The notes under the pieces were generated by a model. That model made no database searches. It was not told the origin of the DNA and was given only the letters and a program-made list of their open reading frames with translations. A stretch of DNA of 18,248 nt, taken from positions 1 through 18,248 of the forward strand of contig JAIXVO010000417.1 in assembly GCA_027482985.1 (NCBI GenBank), written 5' to 3'. The stretch comes from Cyanobacteriota bacterium (lineage in GTDB: Bacteria > Cyanobacteriota > Cyanobacteriia > Leptolyngbyales > Leptolyngbyaceae). Below, piece by piece: positions 14,095-18,248 of the stretch (position 1 is the stretch's first letter; each line of letters starts with the position of its first letter). The position numbers were made by a program, and so were the translations under genes.

Positions 14095-15153
14095 CTAATG
14101 CAATGCGACGACCGGATCAATCTGCTCCAGCGTTTGGGCTAAATCGGCGAGATCGATAGTAAATCCATTGCCTGCTGGTCGCCCTACCACAAAGGCATAC
14201 CGGAGATCTTGATCGAGGCAATCCAGATAATCCTTAAACACATGGTTGAAGCGATCGGGGGGCTGGAGGGTACACATCACCCCTCCCGCCGCCAAACTAT
14301 ATACGCCATGCGCCAACTGACTGCCTTCGACCCCAATGATGATTTGGGCACCGCCAATTTGATGCAGCAGATCAGACACCGATAACGCTTCGGGTGCCAC
14401 ACAAAGGAAGCCTTGAGTTTGCAGCCAGTGCACTACCTCCGCCTCATTGATGAGAGTGCGGCGAGTGCCAGTTTGGCCCCGTAATAACATCACACCACGC
14501 GGGGGAGAACTGGAGTGGGAAAGCGCCAACCGCGATCGCAAGGTGCGTAAGCGATCGCGCTTAAATCGATTTTGCCCAATGTCATCGATCAAGATGAGTC
14601 GGGAGCAAGCAGCGGCAATCACCAATTGAGGCTGCACCCTCGTCAGCGTTTGATATTCCCCAATTTGCTGGCTGGTAGAACGATCTAAGGCGATGTCTGG
14701 GGCTATCTGTGCCGCCGCTAAGGCCAGTGGTAAATCATCCAACAATAAATGACCGAAATATTTATAGCCAAACAAACTACAGGCCAATGCCGCTTCCGTC
14801 AGTTGCGCAACTTCGCCTCGGTACAGCCACGCCTCTCGGTGGCGGGTGAACTGCAATCGCAACGCCTGTTGGTAAACATACCCCTGCCGAATTTCGACAT
14901 CTCGCAACTGATAGGCGATCGTCGCTCCATGCTGCCGCAAGCCACCTCGAATTCGCTCCAATTCTCGCGCCCTGGTGGTTTCGGCCTGCACTCCCGTCAC
15001 TCGGTCTAACGCCCCATCGAGATACATGGCAGGCGGGGCGATCGCGGTTTCAGCGGGATGGATCACCCACTGGCGATCGCTCATCTCAGCGTAAGTTTTC
15101 GTCCCTGTCGTCCAGCGGAGCACTTGCCGTTTGAATGCAGGAAAATTAATCAT
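14095..15153 (-). CDS. glycosyltransferase family 61 (DUF563)-type protein
   Basis: A 352-residue protein without membrane segments. The DUF563/GT61 layout is recognisable. An aromatic/His segment (YKYFGHLLLDDLPLALAAA, about 131-149) corresponds to the family's NY.H.L.E.LPRL region. Then come GVMLLRGQTGTRRTLINEAE (about 220-239), matching the R....RR..NE sugar-nucleotide region, and IIIGVEGSQLAHGVYSLAAG (about 271-290), matching the usual V.G.HGA.L.N motif. Here GVEGSQLAH replaces GPHGAGLTN, so the central His is absent and the exact sugar transfer is uncertain. Members act in polysaccharide or glycoprotein assembly; the acceptor is unknown. The start at 15153 lacks a purine-rich ribosome-binding site. 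No other sugar genes are nearby. It may share a message with the downstream MFS gene. Confidence 0.85.
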   Translation of the reverse strand: MINFPAFKRQVLRWTTGTKTYAEMSDRQWVIHPAETAIAPPAMYLDGALDRVTGVQAETTRARELERIRGGLRQHGATIAYQLRDVEIRQGYVYQQALRLQFTRHREAWLYRGEVAQLTEAALACSLFGYKYFGHLLLDDLPLALAAAQIAPDIALDRSTSQQIGEYQTLTRVQPQLVIAAACSRLILIDDIGQNRFKRDRLRTLRSRLALSHSSSPPRGVMLLRGQTGTRRTLINEAEVVHWLQTQGFLCVAPEALSVSDLLHQIGGAQIIIGVEGSQLAHGVYSLAAGGVMCTLQPPDRFNHVFKDYLDCLDQDLRYAFVVGRPAGNGFTIDLADLAQTLEQIDPVVALH

Positions 15154-15357
15154 GATAGGGTGGGAGGCTTGACAGGTTAAGTCTCATCAGATTAATGACC
15201 GAACCGGAATGATTCCTGCTTAATTTACCATCCTCTTTCCTGCCTCCAATGTGTCCCACGGCGGAAACAAACCCCTACAATTTTTGAATATCAACGGGTT
15301 TGCCAATCGCCTGCCAACCATCCGACTAAAGTTTGCTTGATTGATCCAAAAACAAAC

Positions 15358-16278
15358 ATGAAACAGGGTTTAAGACTTTTGCTGTTGGGGGCGATCGCCA
15401 TCTTGCTGATTGCCTGTCAAGCCCCAACGGGTAGCAGTGGCGGCGGCGACATTATTGTGGCCTCGAAAGACTTCACTGAGCAGGACATTTTAGGCGAACT
15501 GCTGGCCCAGCAGATTGAGCAGAAAACGGATTTGAAAGTCGATCGCCGACCGCGATTGGGTGGATCGTTTGTCTGTCATCAGGCGATCGTCAACGGCAAA
15601 ATTGATGCCTACATCGAATATACGGGTACCGCTGCCAGCGTCAGCAAAGTCTTTGAGGACGGCAAAATTCCCGCCGACCCCACCGACCTCTTCCTGGAAT
15701 TGCAAACCCGCTACGCCAAAAATTTTAACCTCGCGGTAATGCCGGGCTTGGGATTTGAAAATACCTTTGCGATCGTGATTCGGGGGGAAGATGCCCAACG
15801 GCTAAACCTGCAAACCCTGTCGCAAGCGGCTCAACATACCCCCCAATGGCGGGCGGGCTTTGGCTACGAGTTTGCCGAACGCCCCGATGGGCTACCAGGA
15901 CTCGCCAAAACCTACAATTTGCAGTTCGCCAAACCCCCTCAAACGATGGATTTAGGGCTGATTTATCGCGCCTTACTGCAAAAGCAAATTGATCTCACAG
16001 CGGGCAACTCTACTGATGGGCAAATCGCCCGCCTGGGATTCGTCATCCTCAAAGACGACAAACGCTACTTCCCACCCTACGAAGCCGTGCCCATTGTGCG
16101 CCAAAGTACGCTGGTGAAATATCCCCAACTAGAAGCCGCGATCGCCGGACTCAAAGGACTGATCACCGCCGCCGAAATGCAACAAATGAATTACCAGGTG
16201 GAAGGCGAGTTACGCGACGTGAAAGATGTCGTGCGCGAGTTTCTAGCGAAAAAACGCGATCGCCCCGCAAACCCCTAA
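15358..16278 (+). CDS. osmoprotectant (glycine betaine/choline)-type ABC substrate-binding lipoprotein
   Basis: A 306-residue periplasmic binding protein. The N-terminus MKQGLRLLLLGAIAILLIAC is a lipoprotein signal with lipobox LIAC (Cys20). A Gly/Ser linker and the OpuAC/ProX-type fold follow: IIVASKDFTEQDILGELLAQ, LGGSFVCHQAIVNGKIDAYI then EYTGTA, and LTAGNSTDGQIARLGFVILK near the C-terminus. These segments match quaternary-amine binding proteins of the OpuC/OsmF group. ATG 15358 is chosen over an upstream TTG at 15337 because it places the basic residues directly before the signal core. No permease or ATPase gene follows within the window (the next 750 bp are non-coding), so it must work with a transporter encoded elsewhere. 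Family is firm; ligand is inferred. Confidence 0.9.
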   Translation: MKQGLRLLLLGAIAILLIACQAPTGSSGGGDIIVASKDFTEQDILGELLAQQIEQKTDLKVDRRPRLGGSFVCHQAIVNGKIDAYIEYTGTAASVSKVFEDGKIPADPTDLFLELQTRYAKNFNLAVMPGLGFENTFAIVIRGEDAQRLNLQTLSQAAQHTPQWRAGFGYEFAERPDGLPGLAKTYNLQFAKPPQTMDLGLIYRALLQKQIDLTAGNSTDGQIARLGFVILKDDKRYFPPYEAVPIVRQSTLVKYPQLEAAIAGLKGLITAAEMQQMNYQVEGELRDVKDVVREFLAKKRDRPANP

Positions 16279-17035
16279 AAAATCCAGCACCAGCTTACGT
16301 TCGTGGCCTGTGCTTGCGCTCCAGCAGACGCGACAAGATGGGCGATCGCATTACTAGATGAGGAAACAGTAAATATACTGAGCAAGATCATATTATTTTT
16401 GTGAGGAATACGTGAAAGGTTATTTTGATCCGCAATAATGCTGATACTTTAAATCAAGTAATTCGTTTCCTATAGAAAAGGATGTCAAGGCTGAATCGAT
16501 TGATCCAAAAATTATTCTTGTCTCGCATCTGCGATCTTTCTGCTGCTTAGAAGAGACCATGCAATTCAGTGATTCTACCCCGCTAGGGTCTACTGAGATC
16601 TGTTTCTTCACAGTGATGATCGACGACTTTGCATGGGTAAAGCTTGCTGTCAAATTGTCATGTTTGAGGGGGCTTGAAAATCCTATTTGACCATTCAGGC
16701 TTTCAAATAAGGGGCGATCGCGCAATTTCAAATCCCATTTTGCTTGCACATGATTCTTTCATCCAGTCATTCATGTTGAGCGTAGCTTGCCAGGCGATGC
16801 TCTGTGCTTTTACCCATCCATTGAGGGGTTTAGCCTCTCTTAAATTACTTTTTCAGATCCAATTCCAATATTTTTCTGGGAACAAACAATCAGTTTGTTG
16901 CTGGTTCACTTGGAAGTATAGAAAGTTTACGCTGCTCATTGTTCCAATCCTAAACTCATCAGGATCTGCTTCTTGTCAAAGTTTCTGTTCAAAGTTTATC
17001 TGAGTTGTTGATTCATCTTGCAGTCTAAGTGACCC
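16279..17035. other. long AT-rich intergenic region upstream of the DUF4347 gene
   Basis: About 750 bp with no gene I can support. Open frames of 109 codons exist on each strand (16420-16749 minus, 16674-17003 plus), but their translations are Ser/Phe/Cys-rich, show no motif and overlap. A small palindrome (CAGTA-AATA-TACTG, about 16366-16379) is the only element noticed. The stretch is probably leader sequence of the large downstream gene, perhaps with remnants of older sequence. Confidence 0.55.
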
Positions 17036-18248
17036 ATGAACAATCCTTCTAATTTAATTGGCTCCAATTATTCAGGCGACTTTGTCCAAAGCTCCCTCCT
17101 GGCGACAAGTTTCTTATCTGAAAACCCCCTCGATTTAAGCTCAAACCTGCTTCCAAATTCTTATCAAAGTATTAGTAGAAGTAGTGCGCCGGGGCATAGT
17201 CTGATTTTTGTAGACACAACAGTCGCTTTCTATGAAGATTTAGTCTCTTCCGTAATTCCTGGGACAGAAGTCATTATTCTTGATGCCGCTCAGGACGGCA
17301 TCACCCAAATCACGAATGTATTGTCTCAGAGACAGGGAATCAGTAGCCTGCAACTTCTCTCCCATGGGGCGACTGGAGGCTTTCAGCTGGGGCAAAGCTA
17401 TTACAACCTGGCGGCCTTAAGTCAACGCAGTAGTGAACTGGCAAGCTGGGCCAATGCGCTCACAGAAGATGCCGATATCCTGCTCTATGGCTGTAACATC
17501 GCTTCCGCAATTGCTGGCATCCAATTTGTTAATTATCTCAGCCAGATGACTGGAGCCGATGTGGCGGCATCTGATGACCTGACTGGTTATGTCGGCTTTG
17601 GTGGAGATTGGAATTTAGAAGTGGCGACAGGCACGATCGAATCTAGTTTCGCGATCGATGCGCAAAATTTAAGCGGCTACCGTGGTGTCCTCCAATATCT
17701 GAGCGATCTGCCCTGGTCTGCTGTAACTAATGGGTGGGGGCCAGCCGAACGCGATCGCGCCAATGGCGAAGAAGGCGCGACAGATGGGGGCACCATCACC
17801 CTTAATGGTGTTACCTATGCGAAAGGGGTTGGTGTCCATGCTGGCTCAGAAATTATCGTGCCGCTGAACGGTGCTTACACTCGATTTACCGCTGACATTG
17901 GTATTGACGATTATGTCGGCTTCCGTGGTTCGGTCAACTTCCAGGTTTATGGCGATGGGAGCCTCCTGTTTGACAGTGGCGTAATGACGGGAACTAGTGC
18001 CACTCGAGCGGTAAACGTAGACTTGACAGGCCGCAACACCCTGCGTTTAGTTGTGACCGATGCGGGTAATGGCAATGGCTACGACCATGCGAACTGGGCA
18101 AATGCGCAATTAATTGAATCGACCACAGGGCCAGATACCACGGTGCCCACAGCAGCGGCAAATTTGACCAATGTCTCGCTGGGGGGTGCCAGTACTTACG
18201 ATTTCACCGTCACTTACACCGACAACCGTGCCGTTGACATCAGCACAA
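17036..18248 (+). CDS. large surface protein: DUF4347 plus NPCBM domain (3' end outside window)
   Basis: The frame is open from ATG 17036 (MNNPSNLIGSNYSGDFVQSS) to the window edge, at least 404 residues. Residues about 58-215 are a DUF4347 domain: HSLIFVDTTVAFYEDLVSSV, EVIILDAAQDGITQIT, LQLLSHGATGGFQLG with His110, DILLYGCNIASAIAG with Cys153, and the closing GGDWNLEVATGTIESSFAID. Residues about 221-362 match an NPCBM-type carbohydrate-binding domain: LPWSAVTNGWGPAERDRANG, TYAKGVGVHAGSEI, FTADIGIDD, NTLRLVVTDAGNGNGYDHAN with WANAQL. After a TTGPDTTVPTAA linker, an Ig-like repeat begins at the edge. Cyanobacterial proteins with this start are commonly very long, secreted, repeat- and calcium-binding-rich adhesins without an N-terminal signal peptide; that fate here is inferred. 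No strong ribosome-binding site is visible. Confidence 0.88.
   Translation, partial: MNNPSNLIGSNYSGDFVQSSLLATSFLSENPLDLSSNLLPNSYQSISRSSAPGHSLIFVDTTVAFYEDLVSSVIPGTEVIILDAAQDGITQITNVLSQRQGISSLQLLSHGATGGFQLGQSYYNLAALSQRSSELASWANALTEDADILLYGCNIASAIAGIQFVNYLSQMTGADVAASDDLTGYVGFGGDWNLEVATGTIESSFAIDAQNLSGYRGVLQYLSDLPWSAVTNGWGPAERDRANGEEGATDGGTITLNGVTYAKGVGVHAGSEIIVPLNGAYTRFTADIGIDDYVGFRGSVNFQVYGDGSLLFDSGVMTGTSATRAVNVDLTGRNTLRLVVTDAGNGNGYDHANWANAQLIESTTGPDTTVPTAAANLTNVSLGGASTYDFTVTYTDNRAVDIST

Noticed and set aside
16420..17003. Two 109-codon frames on opposite strands before the DUF4347 gene
   Set aside because: Composition is unlike neighbouring genes, they overlap, and nothing resembles a domain; probably chance frames in AT-rich DNA.
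1..18248. Genome-wide overabundance of GCGATCGC as a special feature of this locus
   Set aside because: HIP1 is known to be abundant in many cyanobacterial chromosomes; only its strict phasing in the TPR gene is worth noting.

Overview
The window comes from a cyanobacterial chromosome. The octamer GCGATCGC (HIP1) recurs throughout on both strands. There is an NblA (phycobilisome degradation) gene, a sulfate-permease cluster containing a NIL-domain gene, and a DUF3611-type membrane gene, all typical of cyanobacteria. No tRNA, rRNA, transposase, integrase or CRISPR array was seen. Most genes are housekeeping or transport genes, interspersed with small orphan genes and gene remnants.

Left part (1-4665). 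A TPR-CHAT protein enters from the left edge and ends at 2741. Its TPR section carries HIP1 octamers spaced at exact multiples of 120 bp. Then come, on the minus strand, a single-domain fasciclin protein (2951-3352), a small exported hypothetical protein (3921-4337) and an NblA-family protein (4444-4665). The space between 4666 and 5458 holds the nblA leader and what looks like decayed coding sequence.

Centre-left (5459-8697, minus strand). This is a sulfate/thiosulfate ABC importer operon read in the order sbpA, cysT, cysW, NIL-domain gene. The lipoprotein SbpA captures the anion and CysT and CysW form the channel. No ATPase gene (cysA) follows; a NIL-domain gene sits where it might be expected. 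A hairpin covers the first possible cysT start codons.

Centre (8698-10718). This is the most irregular stretch. It contains a 5'-truncated DUF1269 gene remnant next to a C/G-rich palindrome, and an 81-residue protein made of four 16-residue repeats with no Lys or Arg. A DUF3611-like membrane gene follows that is intact in frame except for two internal stop codons. A TfoX-N-domain gene with an unusual cysteine cluster and a ten-copy heptamer tandem repeat complete it.

Right part (10719-18248). Here are an exported gamma-glutamyltransferase, a 40-residue one-helix membrane peptide, an MFS exporter-like gene and a GT61-type glycosyltransferase. An osmoprotectant-type substrate-binding lipoprotein follows without adjacent permease genes. 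After a roughly 750-bp AT-rich gap comes the start of a large DUF4347-NPCBM surface protein running off the right edge.

I see no single multi-gene system that is clearly new. The best candidates for a second look are the repeat peptide at 9186-9431, the doubly interrupted DUF3611 gene, and the His/Cys arrangement in the DUF4347 domain, which resembles the CHAT protease at the other end of the window.
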